Of a stretch of DNA of 64,000 bases, positions 9,584 to 18,660 are shown piece by piece. The DNA comes from Streptomyces cucumeris (lineage in GTDB: Bacteria; Actinomycetota; Actinomycetes; Streptomycetales; Streptomycetaceae), in contig NZ_JANCLX010000006.1 of the NCBI RefSeq assembly GCF_024295805.1, forward strand, positions 198,849 through 262,848, given 5' to 3'. The position numbers and the translations under genes are program-made. Under the pieces are notes generated by a model. It was given only the letters and a program-made list of their open reading frames with translations. It made no database searches and had not been told where the DNA came from. Every line of letters begins with the position of its first letter. Positions within the stretch are counted from its first letter, which is position 1.

Positions 9584-10762
9584 TCAGGCGGTCGGCGCGG
9601 TCCCCACGATCACGCCGACCGCCCGCTCGATCTGCTCGTCCGTCAGATCCGCGCGTGCGGTCAGCCGCAGCCGGGAGATGCCGTCGGGGACGGACGGCGG
9701 GCGGAAGCAGCCCACCTGAAGCCCGGCCGCGCGGCAGTCGGCGGCCCAGCGCACCGCCTGCTCCGGTGACGGCGCCCGCACCGACACCACCGACGCGTCC
9801 GGCCGCACCGCGGACAGCCCGGCGGCGGTCAGCCGCCCGTGCAGCGCGGTGGCGACCGCGCGGGCACGGACCGCCCGCTCCGGCTCCGCGGCCAGCAGCC
9901 GCAGACTCGCCAGCGCCGCGCCCACCGCGGCCGGGTTCAGACCGGTGTCGAAGATGAAGGTACGGGCGGCGTTGACCAGGTGCTCGATCACCCGGGCGGG
10001 CCCCAGCACCGCCCCGCCCTGGCTGCCAAGCGATTTGGACAGCGTGGCGGTGACCACCACCTGCGGCGCGCCCGCGAGTCCGACCGCGTGCACCGCCCCG
10101 CGTCCGCCCTCGCCGAGCACCCCCAGCCCATGGGCGTCGTCCACCACCAGCGCCGCGCCGTGCGACCGGCAGGCCGCGGCGAGGGCGGGCAGCGGGGCGG
10201 CGTCCCCGTCGACCGAGAAGACCGAGTCGGTGACCACCAGGGCGCGGCGGCCCCGGCCACCGCCGGACTCGCGCCCCTCGGCGTCGAGGACCTTGCGCAC
10301 GGCGGCGGGGTCCGCGTGCGGCACCACCTCGACATCGGCGCGGGAGAGCCGGCAGCCGTCGATGAGCGAGGCGTGGTTGCCCGCGTCGGAGACCACCAGC
10401 GCATCACGGTCGCTGAGCGCGGAGACGGCGGCCAGATTCGCGGCATAGCCGGACGAGAAGACCAAAGCCGCCTCGAAACCGCAGAACGCCGCGAGTTCCT
10501 CCTCCAGCGCCGCGTGCAGCTCGGTGGAGCCGGTGACCAGCCGGGAGCCGGTGGCCCCCGCGCCCCAGTGCCGCGCCGCATCCGCCGCGGCGGCCGTGAC
10601 CTGTGGATGCCGGGCCAGTCCGAGATAGTCGTTGCTCGCGAGGTCCAGCAGCGGGGAGTCGGCGGGGCGGGGGCTCAGCCGGCGGACCAGTCCGGCGCGC
10701 GAACGCCGCTCCCGCTCGCCGTCGATCCACCCGAACGGGTCGTCCTGCCGGTCCTCGGCCAT
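9584..10762 (-). CDS. bioF: 8-amino-7-oxononanoate synthase
   Basis: A 392-residue PLP enzyme that joins pimeloyl thioester and L-alanine to form 8-amino-7-oxononanoate, the first committed ring-building step of biotin synthesis. The fold-type-I features are present: ASNDYLGLA, GATGSRLVTGS, the PLP Asp in VVDDAHGLG, and the PLP Lys in TLSKSLGSQGG. It is divergent from bioB-bioA-bioD, so all four core genes of the pathway are here, sharing a 160-base control region with a perfect inverted repeat. ATG at 10762. Confidence 0.95.
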   Translation of the reverse strand: MAEDRQDDPFGWIDGERERRSRAGLVRRLSPRPADSPLLDLASNDYLGLARHPQVTAAAADAARHWGAGATGSRLVTGSTELHAALEEELAAFCGFEAALVFSSGYAANLAAVSALSDRDALVVSDAGNHASLIDGCRLSRADVEVVPHADPAAVRKVLDAEGRESGGGRGRRALVVTDSVFSVDGDAAPLPALAAACRSHGAALVVDDAHGLGVLGEGGRGAVHAVGLAGAPQVVVTATLSKSLGSQGGAVLGPARVIEHLVNAARTFIFDTGLNPAAVGAALASLRLLAAEPERAVRARAVATALHGRLTAAGLSAVRPDASVVSVRAPSPEQAVRWAADCRAAGLQVGCFRPPSVPDGISRLRLTARADLTDEQIERAVGVIVGTAPTA

Positions 10763-10834
10763 GCGCTGTCCTCGCCTTCCACGGGGTACCAACTGTGGGG
10801 TCCGGATAGAACGTAGTCCTCTCCATGCAGGGGC

Positions 10835-10858
10835 AGGGTGTGGCGATACCCACACCCT
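10835..10858. promoter_or_regulatory. Perfect 9-bp inverted repeat between bioF and bioB (candidate operator)
   Basis: AGGGTGTGG (10835-10843) and CCACACCCT (10850-10858) are exact reverse complements around the 6-base centre CGATAC. It lies 65 bases before the bioB start and about 70 before that of bioF, a natural spot for a repressor controlling both. It does not match the BioQ or BirA operators I know, so the regulator is unassigned. Confidence 0.5.
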
Positions 10859-10922
10859 CACATCGCGGTCTTGTACGGTTCCTCCTTTGCCGGGAGCGGC
10901 GGCGTAGGACAGGATCGGCGCC

Positions 10923-12164
10923 ATGGACCTGCTGAACACGCTGGTGGACAAGGGGCTGCGGCGCGAATCGCCGACCCGCGAAGAGGCGCTCGCCGTACTG
11001 GCGACCTCCGATGACGATGTGCTCGATGTGGTGGCCGCCGCGGGCAAGGTGCGCCGCCACTGGTTCGGGCGGCGGGTGAAGCTCAACTACCTGGTCAACC
11101 TCAAGTCGGGCCTGTGCCCCGAGGACTGCTCGTACTGTTCGCAGCGGCTCGGCTCGACCTCGGAGATCCTGAAGTACACCTGGCTGAAGCCCGACCAGGC
11201 GGCGGCCGCCGCCACCGCGGGGGTGGCGGGCGGCGCCAAGCGGGTGTGCCTGGTGGCCAGCGGACGCGGCCCGACGGACCGGGACGTGGACCGGGTCTCC
11301 AAGACCATCGCCGCCATCAAGGACCAGCACCAGGACGTGGAGATCTGCGCCTGTCTGGGACTGCTGTCCGAAGGTCAGGCGGAGCGGCTGCGGGACGCCG
11401 GCGCCAACGCCTACAACCACAACCTCAACACCTCCGAGGCCACCTACGGCGACATCACCACCACCCACACCTACGCCGACCGCGTCTCCACGGTGCAGCA
11501 GGCGCAGGCGGCGGGCATGTCCGCCTGCTCCGGGCTGATCGCGGGCATGGGCGAGTCGGACGAGGACCTGGTCGATGTGGTCTTCTCGCTGCGCGAGCTG
11601 GACCCGGACTCGGTGCCGGTCAACTTCCTGATCCCCATCGAGGGCACCCCGCTGTCCGGGGACTGGAACCTCACCCCGCAGCGCTGTCTGCGGATCCTGG
11701 CCATGGTCCGGTTCGTCTGCCCCGATGTGGAGGTGCGACTCGCGGGCGGACGGGAGATCCATCTGCGGACCCTCCAGCCGCTGGCCCTGAACCTGGCGAA
11801 CTCCATCTTCCTCGGCGACTATCTGACCACCGAGGGCCAGGCCGGCAAGGACGACCTGGCGATGATCGCCGACGCGGGCTTCGAGGTGGAGGGCACCGAC
11901 ACCACCACCCTGCCCGAGCACCGCGCCGACGCGCTCGCCGCGGCGGCCGGGGGCTGCGGTTCACACACCGGAGCGGCCGGCGGCTGCGGTTCGCACGGTG
12001 CGGAGGGCGGCGGCTGCGGTCCGTGCGGCGGCGACACCGCGCCCGAGGCGGAGGCCGGGGCCGAGCCGCAGCCCGCGGCGGTGGCGGCGCGCGAGGACTC
12101 GCACGCCGATCTGGTCGCGGTGCGCCGTCGGGGCGTGGGGACGGACCTGCCGCCCAATGCCTGA
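10923..12164 (+). CDS. bioB: Biotin synthase
   Basis: A 413-residue radical-SAM enzyme that inserts sulfur into dethiobiotin. The cluster-binding motif [10 protein letters not shown] (Cys65, Cys69, Cys72) and the strand residues around NHNLNTS and the sulfur-donor-cluster ligands are in place through residue 340. Beyond the normal end (about 330 residues) is an odd tail of about 70 residues containing GGCGSH twice and GGCGPCGG (residues 342-372), four cysteines in a Gly/His-rich setting. It overlaps bioA by eight bases, so they are translated as a pair. Confidence 0.95.
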   Translation: MDLLNTLVDKGLRRESPTREEALAVLATSDDDVLDVVAAAGKVRRHWFGRRVKLNYLVNLKSGLCPEDCSYCSQRLGSTSEILKYTWLKPDQAAAAATAGVAGGAKRVCLVASGRGPTDRDVDRVSKTIAAIKDQHQDVEICACLGLLSEGQAERLRDAGANAYNHNLNTSEATYGDITTTHTYADRVSTVQQAQAAGMSACSGLIAGMGESDEDLVDVVFSLRELDPDSVPVNFLIPIEGTPLSGDWNLTPQRCLRILAMVRFVCPDVEVRLAGGREIHLRTLQPLALNLANSIFLGDYLTTEGQAGKDDLAMIADAGFEVEGTDTTTLPEHRADALAAAAGGCGSHTGAAGGCGSHGAEGGGCGPCGGDTAPEAEAGAEPQPAAVAAREDSHADLVAVRRRGVGTDLPPNA

Positions 12165-13476
12165 GCCGCTGACCCCCGGTGAGCTGCGGGAGCTGGACCG
12201 CCAGCACGTCTGGCACCCGTACGGTCCGATGCCCGGACGCGAGGACCCGCTGGTGGTGGAGTCCGCGTCCGGGGTCCGGCTGCGGTTGGCCGAACCGGTC
12301 GAGGGCGTCCGGGAACTGGTCGACGGCATGTCGTCGTGGTGGTCCGCGATCCACGGCTACAACCACCCGGTGCTCAATGAGGCCGTACGCGGCCAGCTGG
12401 GGCGGATGAGCCATGTGATGTTCGGCGGACTCACCCATGAGCCCGCCGTACGGCTGGCCGCCAAGCTGGTGGAGATCACCCCCGAACCGCTGCGCCATGT
12501 CTTCCTCGCCGACTCCGGTTCGGTGTCGGTCGAGGTGGCGGTGAAGATGTGCCTCCAGTACTGGCGGTCGCTCGGCCGTCCGGAGAAGCGCCGGATGCTG
12601 ACCTGGCGCGGTGGCTACCACGGCGACACCTGGCAGCCGATGGCGGTGTGCGACCCGCAGGGCGGAATGCACCAGCTGTGGTCGGGGGTGCTCCCCGAAC
12701 AGGTCTTCGCGGACGCCCCGCCGGCCGGATTCGACGCCGGTGCCGACCCGGCCTACGAGGCCCATGTGCGCGAGCTGATGGCCCGGCACGCCCATGAGCT
12801 GGCCGGAGTGATCGTGGAGCCGGTGGTCCAGGGCGCGGGCGGGATGCGCTTCCACTCCCCCGCGCTGCTGCGGCTGCTGCGCGAGGTGTGCGACGAGCAC
12901 GACGTGCTGCTGGTGTTCGACGAGATCGCCACCGGCTTCGGCCGCTCGGGCGAGCTCTTCGCGGCCGGTCACGCGGCCGTGAGCCCGGATGTGATGTGTC
13001 TGGGCAAGGCGCTGACCGGTGGATACCTCACCATGTCGGCCACCTTGTGCACCACGCGGGTGGCGGAGGGCATTTCGCGCGGCGAGGTGCCGGTGCTGGC
13101 CCACGGCCCGACCTTCATGGGCAATCCGCTGGCCGCGGCGGTCGCCAACGCCTCGATCGAGCTGCTGCTCGGCTACGACTGGCGGCAGGAGGTCAAGCGG
13201 ATCGAGGCGGGGCTGCGCGACGGTCTCGCCGAAGCGCTCGAACTGCCGAACGTCCGGGAGGTACGGGTGCTGGGCGCGATCGGCGTGGTCCAGCTCGACC
13301 GTCCGCTCGACGCGGCGGGCATGTCCGCGGCCTCGCGGGCCGCGGTCCGCGAGGGCGTCTGGCTGCGGCCGTTCCGCGATCTGCTGTACGTCATGCCGCC
13401 GTACATCACCGGCGATGACGACCTGGCCCGGATCTGCACGGCGGTGCGGGCGGCCGCCGCCGCGGCGGGCCGCTGA
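12157..13476 (+). CDS. bioA: Adenosylmethionine-8-amino-7-oxononanoate aminotransferase
   Basis: A 439-residue class-III aminotransferase that uses SAM as amino donor to make 7,8-diaminopelargonate. Typical BioA features are HVWHPY near the N-terminus, the [11 protein letters not shown] block, the PLP motif [12 protein letters not shown], and the Schiff-base Lys in [13 protein letters not shown] at 12157 overlaps the end of bioB. The stop is followed by a long inverted repeat before bioD. Confidence 0.95.
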   Translation: MPEPLTPGELRELDRQHVWHPYGPMPGREDPLVVESASGVRLRLAEPVEGVRELVDGMSSWWSAIHGYNHPVLNEAVRGQLGRMSHVMFGGLTHEPAVRLAAKLVEITPEPLRHVFLADSGSVSVEVAVKMCLQYWRSLGRPEKRRMLTWRGGYHGDTWQPMAVCDPQGGMHQLWSGVLPEQVFADAPPAGFDAGADPAYEAHVRELMARHAHELAGVIVEPVVQGAGGMRFHSPALLRLLREVCDEHDVLLVFDEIATGFGRSGELFAAGHAAVSPDVMCLGKALTGGYLTMSATLCTTRVAEGISRGEVPVLAHGPTFMGNPLAAAVANASIELLLGYDWRQEVKRIEAGLRDGLAEALELPNVREVRVLGAIGVVQLDRPLDAAGMSAASRAAVREGVWLRPFRDLLYVMPPYITGDDDLARICTAVRAAAAAAGR

Positions 13477-13484
13477 ACCGAAGG

Positions 13485-13530
13485 CCGCGGGCCGCCGTCC
13501 GGGGGACCACCCTCGGGCAGCGGCCCGCGG
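13485..13530 (+). terminator. Hairpin between bioA and bioD (possible partial terminator)
   Basis: CCGCGGGCCGC (13485-13495) pairs exactly with 13520-13530 across a 24-base loop. Its place inside the operon suggests it lowers read-through into bioD or stabilises the bioA end; no T-tract follows. Confidence 0.5.
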
Positions 13531-13556
13531 AACCCAGCGAAAGGCACGGAAACACC

Positions 13557-14261
13557 ATGTCAGTACTGGTCGTCTCGGGCACCGGCACCGAGATCGGCAA
13601 GACCGTGACCACGGCTGCCGTCGCCGCCTGTGCCCTGGCCCGCGGCCGGTCGGTGGCGGTGCTCAAACCCGCGCAGACCGGCGTCGGCGCGGAGGAGGCG
13701 GGCGATGCCGCCGAGGTGGCCCGGCTCGCCGGAGAGATCACCACCCTCGAACTCGCCCGCTATCCCGAGCCGCTGGCCCCGGACACCGCGGCCCGCCGCT
13801 CCGGGCTGCCGACGGTCCGTCCGTACGAGGTGGCGGAGGCGGCCGGGAAACTGGCCGCCGAGCACGATCTGGTGCTCGTCGAGGGCGCGGGCGGACTGCT
13901 GGTGCGCTTCGACGAGGAGGGCTCGACGCTCGCCGACGCGGCCCGGCTGCTGGCGGCCCCCGTCCTGGTCGTCGCGCACCCGGGCCTCGGCACCCTGAAC
14001 ATGGCCACGCTGACCACCGAGGCGCTGACCGCCCGCGGGCTGGACTGCCCGGGGATCGTCATCGGGAGCTGGCCCGCCGAGCCCGATCTCGCCTCCCTCT
14101 GCAACGTCGGCGATCTGCCCGCGTCGGCGGGTGTACCGCTGCTGGGCGCCCTCCCGGAGCGGGCCGCCGCCCTCGGCCCGGCGGCCTTCCGCGCCGCGGC
14201 TCCCGGCTGGCTGGCCCCGGAGCTGGACGGCGTCTGGAACGCGGCGGCCTTCCCGGCGTAG
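13557..14261 (+). CDS. bioD: Dethiobiotin synthetase
   Basis: A 234-residue ATP-dependent carboxylase that closes the ureido ring of 7,8-diaminopelargonate with CO2. The P-loop-like start [18 protein letters not shown], the substrate-site KPAQTG, and VEGAGGLLV are all characteristic of BioD. Its role as the penultimate step fits the neighbouring bioA and bioB. ATG at 13557 after AAAGGCACGGA. Confidence 0.94.
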   Translation: MSVLVVSGTGTEIGKTVTTAAVAACALARGRSVAVLKPAQTGVGAEEAGDAAEVARLAGEITTLELARYPEPLAPDTAARRSGLPTVRPYEVAEAAGKLAAEHDLVLVEGAGGLLVRFDEEGSTLADAARLLAAPVLVVAHPGLGTLNMATLTTEALTARGLDCPGIVIGSWPAEPDLASLCNVGDLPASAGVPLLGALPERAAALGPAAFRAAAPGWLAPELDGVWNAAAFPA

Positions 14262-14333
14262 CCGCACCCTCGCCCTGGGCAGACTCCCGGTACCGGTCCT
14301 GGACCGTGTCGTTCGTATCCGAGGGGGTCCCCC

Positions 14334-15035
14334 ATGCCCGTACGCCGCCGCACCGCACCGCCCGACGCCGTGCACCACCCGCTCTTCGCCCGCTGCTGGG
14401 ACCGGCTCTCCGCGGTGGCCGACGAGCGGGCCGGGGTGGCGGAGCTGCGCAGTGAACTGCTGACCGGGCTGTCCGGCCGGGTGATCGAGATCGGGGCGGG
14501 CAACGGCCGCAACTTCCCGCACTATCCCGAGACCGTCTCCGAGGTCGTCGCCATCGAGCCGGAGCGCCATCTGCGGCGGCTGGCCGCGCGGGCCGGGCTG
14601 CGGGCGGCGGTTCCGGTGGACGTGGTGCCGGGGGTCGCGGAGGCGCTGCCGGTCAAGAGCGAGGCGTTCGACGCGGCGGTGGCGTGTCTGGTGCTGTGTT
14701 CGGTGCGCGATGTGCGGCGCGCGCTGGCCGAGCTGACGCGGGTGCTCAAACCCGGCGGCGAACTGCGCTTCCTGGAGCACGGCCGGGCGGACGGCCGGAT
14801 GATGGCCACCACGCAGCGGGTGCTGGACCGCACCATGTGGCCGCTGGTGTTCGGCGGCTGTCACACCGCGCGGGAGGTTCGGGCGGAGCTGGCGGCGGCG
14901 GGCTTCGAACCGGTCGGGCACCGGCTGCTGCGGGTGCCCGAGCGGGGGCTGCCGATGCCGACCTCCTCCTGTGTGCTGGGCACGGTCCGCCGTCCGCCGC
15001 TTCCGGACCCCGGGGCGGGGACGGGCCCGGCCTAG
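14334..15035 (+). CDS. Class I SAM-dependent methyltransferase
   Basis: A 233-residue Rossmann-fold methyltransferase. Motif I is VIEIGAGNGRNFPHY, the acidic residue of motif II is in VVAIEPE, and the later block VLKPGGELRFLEHGR matches the METTL7/PmtA-like group that often acts on lipids or small molecules. ATG at 14334 follows GAGGGGG. The stop codon shares the bases CTAG with the stop of the converging Fic-like gene. The substrate cannot be told. Confidence 0.85.
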   Translation: MPVRRRTAPPDAVHHPLFARCWDRLSAVADERAGVAELRSELLTGLSGRVIEIGAGNGRNFPHYPETVSEVVAIEPERHLRRLAARAGLRAAVPVDVVPGVAEALPVKSEAFDAAVACLVLCSVRDVRRALAELTRVLKPGGELRFLEHGRADGRMMATTQRVLDRTMWPLVFGGCHTAREVRAELAAAGFEPVGHRLLRVPERGLPMPTSSCVLGTVRRPPLPDPGAGTGPA

Positions 15036-15403
15036 ACGCTCCAGCGGCGCAGTTCGTCGGCGATGGCACGGACGTCGGCGCGGCCGTCCCGGACCAGCCG
15101 GGCCAGGTCCCGCACCCGCTCCGGCGAGGTGGTGATCTTCAGCCCGCTGGCCACGAGATAGGCGTAGGCGACGGCGGAGGCGAACAGCGCGTTGCCCCGC
15201 TCCAGCGCCGGGACCAGGAGCAGCAGTTGGAGCAGGGCCGCGGCCCGCTCCTGGGGGTCGGTGTAGACGGGGATGCCGAATATCTCCGCCTCATGGCGGC
15301 TCACGGCGGCCACCAGCGCACCGTAGTCGGTGACGCGCGGATCGCCGGGGGTGTGATGCTCGGCGATCATCAGCAGCCAGGCGAGGTCGATACGCACGGT
15401 CAA
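15032..15403 (-). CDS. Degenerate Fic/Doc-family toxin component
   Basis: A 123-residue protein of the short Doc-like type, annotated in other streptomycetes as a Fic-family toxin component. The start MTVRIDLAWLLMIAEHH and the central helix resemble Doc, but the core motif HxFxDxNKR is replaced by VPALERGNALF: aligned on its Asn, the catalytic His is Pro and the Lys-Arg pair is Ala-Leu. AMPylation or phosphorylation by the usual chemistry is therefore unlikely. It overlaps the upstream RHH antitoxin gene by four bases, a normal toxin-antitoxin layout. Confidence 0.7.
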   Translation of the reverse strand: MTVRIDLAWLLMIAEHHTPGDPRVTDYGALVAAVSRHEAEIFGIPVYTDPQERAAALLQLLLLVPALERGNALFASAVAYAYLVASGLKITTSPERVRDLARLVRDGRADVRAIADELRRWSV

Positions 15404-15627
15404 GGGCGGGGCTCGCCCTCCTTGCCGAACTCCTCGTCGAACACGGCCCGGTACTGCTTCATGAAGTCGGCGGCGGCCTCCACGAAGGTGTGGCCCGCCT
15501 CGCCCGCGTCCTGCCGGACCAGCTCCTCGATATAGCGGTTCATGCTCATTCCCCGCTGGAGGGCGCGCTCCCGGGCCTTCTCGGCGGTGGTCTCGTCGAC
15601 CCGCACATTCAGCTGTGTCTTCGCCAC
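15400..15627 (-). CDS. Ribbon-helix-helix antitoxin-like protein
   Basis: A 75-residue protein whose first 45 residues (KTQLNVRVDETTAEKARERA, then SMNRYIEELVRQ) form a ribbon-helix-helix DNA-binding domain; the acidic C-terminus would wrap the toxin. It precedes and overlaps the Fic/Doc-like gene, so it likely represses its own operon. The nearby upstream sequence 15634-15660 contains CTAGCGCA twice in direct or inverted form (gctagcgcag and gctagcgcat), a possible binding site. Confidence 0.78.
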   Translation of the reverse strand: MAKTQLNVRVDETTAEKARERALQRGMSMNRYIEELVRQDAGEAGHTFVEAAADFMKQYRAVFDEEFGKEGEPRP

Positions 15628-15727
15628 ACGGTCACGCTAGCGCAGATTTGCTAGCGCATTCAAGGGCGCGCCGGAGCGGCCGGATCCCTACCATCGAGGT
15701 CTGAACCGTTCCGACACGGGAGGCAGG

Positions 15728-16537
15728 GTGTCCACACCGGCGGCGACGAAGACGGACGGATCGGCGGAGGGCGGAGCCCGCACGGCGGCCCGCACACGCT
15801 CCCTCACCAAGGCGTACGGCACCGGCGAGACGGCCGTGATCGCCCTGGACGCGGTGGACGTGGAGATCGAACAGGGCAGATTCACCGCGGTGATGGGCCC
15901 GTCCGGCTCCGGCAAGTCCACCCTGATGCACTGTCTCGCGGGGCTCGACACCGTCTCCTCGGGGCAGGTGTGGCTGGGCGACACCGAGATCACGGGCCTG
16001 GACGACCGGCAGCTCACCCAGCTTCGGCGGGACCGGGTGGGCTTTGTGTTCCAGTCGTTCAATCTGCTGCCCACGCTGAACGCGGCCGAGAACATCACGC
16101 TGCCGATGGACATCGCGGGGCAGAAGCCCGATCCCGCGTGGCTGGACCGGGTGATCGACACCCTGGGGCTGCGGGACCGGCTGAAGCACCGTCCCGCGCA
16201 GCTCTCCGGCGGTCAGCAGCAACGGGTGGCCTGCGCCCGCGCACTGGCCTCCCGCCCCGACCTGATCTTCGCCGACGAACCGACCGGCAACCTGGATTCG
16301 CGGTCCGGCCTCGATGTGCTGGGGTTCCTGCGGGAGGCGGTCGACGAACTCGGGCAGACGGTGGTGATGGTGACCCATGACCCCGGCGCCGCCGCCCACT
16401 CCGATCTGGTGATCTTCCTCGGCGACGGCCGGATCGTGGACCGGATGGAGCGGCCCACGGCCGAAGCGGTGCTGGAACGGATGCAGATCTTCAGCCAGAC
16501 CTCCGCGACCGGGGCGGCGCCGGACCCGCTGGGCTGA
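15728..16537 (+). CDS. ABC transporter ATP-binding protein (LolD/MacB type)
   Basis: A 269-residue ATPase with Walker A GPSGSGKST, signature LSGGQQQR, Walker B LIFADEPTGNLD and the H-loop VTHD. This subfamily normally pairs with a FtsX-like permease in lipoprotein, peptide or antibiotic export. No permease follows; a GNAT gene begins 70 bases downstream. GTG at 15728 follows GGGAGG. It either works with a permease elsewhere or its partner has been lost. Confidence 0.88.
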   Translation: MSTPAATKTDGSAEGGARTAARTRSLTKAYGTGETAVIALDAVDVEIEQGRFTAVMGPSGSGKSTLMHCLAGLDTVSSGQVWLGDTEITGLDDRQLTQLRRDRVGFVFQSFNLLPTLNAAENITLPMDIAGQKPDPAWLDRVIDTLGLRDRLKHRPAQLSGGQQQRVACARALASRPDLIFADEPTGNLDSRSGLDVLGFLREAVDELGQTVVMVTHDPGAAAHSDLVIFLGDGRIVDRMERPTAEAVLERMQIFSQTSATGAAPDPLG

Positions 16538-16606
16538 CCCACCATCAGCCCCCGGACGACGGGAAACCCGTCGACCCGCGGGCCGTCCGGTGATGGGATG
16601 CGGGAT

Positions 16607-17032
16607 ATGGACGACCTTCGGATACGGGCCGCGACCCCCGACGACCTCGACCGTGTGCTCACCTTCTGGCGGCAGGCGGCCGAGGGGACGAGCATCAGCG
16701 ACGACCGGGACGGGGTGGCCCGGCTCCTCCGCCGGGACCCGGAGTCGCTGCTGCTGGCCGAGCGGAACGGGATGCTCGCCGGAACCGTGATCGCGGGTTT
16801 CGACGGCTGGCGCTGCCATCTGTACCGGCTGGCCGTCCACCCCGCCCAGCGCCGGCGAGGCGTGGCGACGGCGCTGCTGACGGCGGCCGAGGAGCGGTTC
16901 ACAGCCCTGGGCGGACGCCGTGGGGACGCCATGGTGCTCAAGGAGAACGCGCCGGCCCACAGCGCGTGGCAGGCGGCCGGCTACAGCCCCCAGCCCCAGT
17001 GGAGCCGCTGGGTCAAACCACTGGACTCGTAA
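16607..17032 (+). CDS. GNAT-family N-acetyltransferase
   Basis: A 141-residue acetyltransferase: LRIRAATPDDLDRVLTFW opens the GNAT fold, and the acetyl-CoA binding stretch LAVHPAQRRRGVATALL (pattern R/QxxGxG/A) is complete. The C-terminal LKENAPAHSAWQAAGYS is the standard last block. ATG at 16607 was chosen over the in-frame ATG at 16598; neither has a strong ribosome site, so the message may be leaderless. Substrate unknown. Confidence 0.82.
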   Translation: MDDLRIRAATPDDLDRVLTFWRQAAEGTSISDDRDGVARLLRRDPESLLLAERNGMLAGTVIAGFDGWRCHLYRLAVHPAQRRRGVATALLTAAEERFTALGGRRGDAMVLKENAPAHSAWQAAGYSPQPQWSRWVKPLDS

Positions 17033-17232
17033 CGAGCCCGGCCACCCGCACCGGGCACTTTGCCGACCCTTTACCATGGATGCAGGACACGGCGCCCCGG
17101 TGCGCCGTGGACTTCCACCCCTCCCGTCGAAAGGTGTGAGCGTCCGCCCATGGGCGAGCCTCCCAGTAGTCCCCGGACCCGACATCGCGCGTTCCTTCCC
17201 TCCCTGCTGGATCATGGGACGGAGGTGAACCG

Positions 17233-18660
17233 ATGACCGAAGTCCTCCTCCTGGTCGTGGCGCTCCTGCTGGCGCTCGCCTGCGGCGCCTTCGTCGCGGC
17301 GGAGTTCTCGTTGACCACGGTCGAGCGCGGCGAGCTCGAGCGGGCGGTGGAGCGCGGGGAACGGGGTGCGGGGAGCGCCCTGAAGGCCGTGCGGAGCCTG
17401 ACCTACCAGCTCTCCGGCGCCCAGCTCGGTATCACCGTCACCAACCTGATCGTCGGTATGCTCGCCGAACCGTCGGTGGCCGTCCTGCTGGCCGGGCCGC
17501 TCACCGCCATCGGCGTCCCGGAGTCCGCGGTCTCCTCGGTCGCCCTGGTGACCGGCACCGCCCTGTCGACCGTGGTGCTGATGGTCATCGGTGAGCTGGT
17601 CCCGAAGAACTGGGCGATCTCCCGGCCGCTGCCGGTCGCCAAGGCCGTGGCCACTCCGCAGCGGATCTTCAGCGCGGCCTTCCGGCCGCTGATCACCCAC
17701 CTCAACAACACGGCGAACCGCACCGTCCGCCGGATGGGTCTTGAGCCCGCTGAGGAGCTGGCCTCCGCGCGCGGACCGCAGGAGCTGGTGGCGCTCGCCC
17801 GGCACTCCGCGAAGGAGGGGGCGCTGGAGGAGGACACCGCCGAGCTGTTCGTCCGTACCCTGAGCCTGGCCGGACTCACCGCACAGAGCGTGATGACCCC
17901 GCGGGTGCAGGTGATCGCGCTGGACGAACGGGCCTCCGCCGAGGACGTGGCGAACGCGACCCGCGCCACCGGGCTGTCCCGCTTCCCCGTCTACCGGGGC
18001 AGTCTGGACACCGTCGGCGGAGTGGTCCACATCAAGGACGTGCTGGCGATCCGCGCCGACGAGCGGATGCGGCATCCGGTCTCCCGGCTGATGCGCGAGC
18101 CGCTGTTCGTCCCGGAGTCGCTCACCGTGGACCGGCTGCTGGACCGGCTGTCCGCGAAGCGCAGCATGGCCGTGGTCATCGACGAGTACGGCGGCACGGC
18201 CGGTGTGGTGACGCTGGAGGACATCGTCGAGGAGGTGGTCGGTGACGTCCGCGATGAGCACGATCCGCAGGAGACCCCCGACCTGGCCCCGGCGGGCGAG
18301 GACGCGGAAGGCCACGCGCTGTACGACGTGGACGGCTCGGTCCGCGTCGACCAGCTGGAGCAGGTCGGACTGCGGGTGCCGCCGGGACCGTACGAGACGC
18401 TGGCCGGGCTGATCGCGACCGAACTGGGCCGGATCCCGGCCGCGGGCGACACCGTCGAGCTGGCGGGCTGGCGCTCGGAGGTGGTCAACGCGGCGGGTCA
18501 CCGGGCCGCCCGGGTCCGGCTGCGGGCCCCGCTGCCCGATGAGGACGAGAACGCCGGGGACGCCGGGGCGGCCGAGGACGGCGGCGCCGGCTGCCGGATG
18601 CACGGCCGGGGCCGCAGGGGCGCCGGTCACACCAAGGGCGAGAAGGGGGCGGGCCGATGA
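17233..18660 (+). CDS. Hemolysin-C-type CNNM/CBS membrane protein 1
   Basis: A 475-residue membrane protein. The N-terminal CNNM (DUF21) domain has hydrophobic helices at about residues 1-25, 60-85 and 95-125 with FVAAEFSLTT and IGELVPKNWAI. Two CBS repeats follow (VMTPRVQVIALD through RFPVYRG; VPESLTVDRLLD through VVIDEYGGTAGVVTLEDIVEE) and then a CorC/HlyC domain. Family members handle Mg2+ or other divalent ions. A His/Gly/Lys-rich tail ends the protein. Its stop overlaps the next, related gene by four bases, so two unlike subunits are made together. Confidence 0.88.
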   Translation: MTEVLLLVVALLLALACGAFVAAEFSLTTVERGELERAVERGERGAGSALKAVRSLTYQLSGAQLGITVTNLIVGMLAEPSVAVLLAGPLTAIGVPESAVSSVALVTGTALSTVVLMVIGELVPKNWAISRPLPVAKAVATPQRIFSAAFRPLITHLNNTANRTVRRMGLEPAEELASARGPQELVALARHSAKEGALEEDTAELFVRTLSLAGLTAQSVMTPRVQVIALDERASAEDVANATRATGLSRFPVYRGSLDTVGGVVHIKDVLAIRADERMRHPVSRLMREPLFVPESLTVDRLLDRLSAKRSMAVVIDEYGGTAGVVTLEDIVEEVVGDVRDEHDPQETPDLAPAGEDAEGHALYDVDGSVRVDQLEQVGLRVPPGPYETLAGLIATELGRIPAAGDTVELAGWRSEVVNAAGHRAARVRLRAPLPDEDENAGDAGAAEDGGAGCRMHGRGRRGAGHTKGEKGAGR

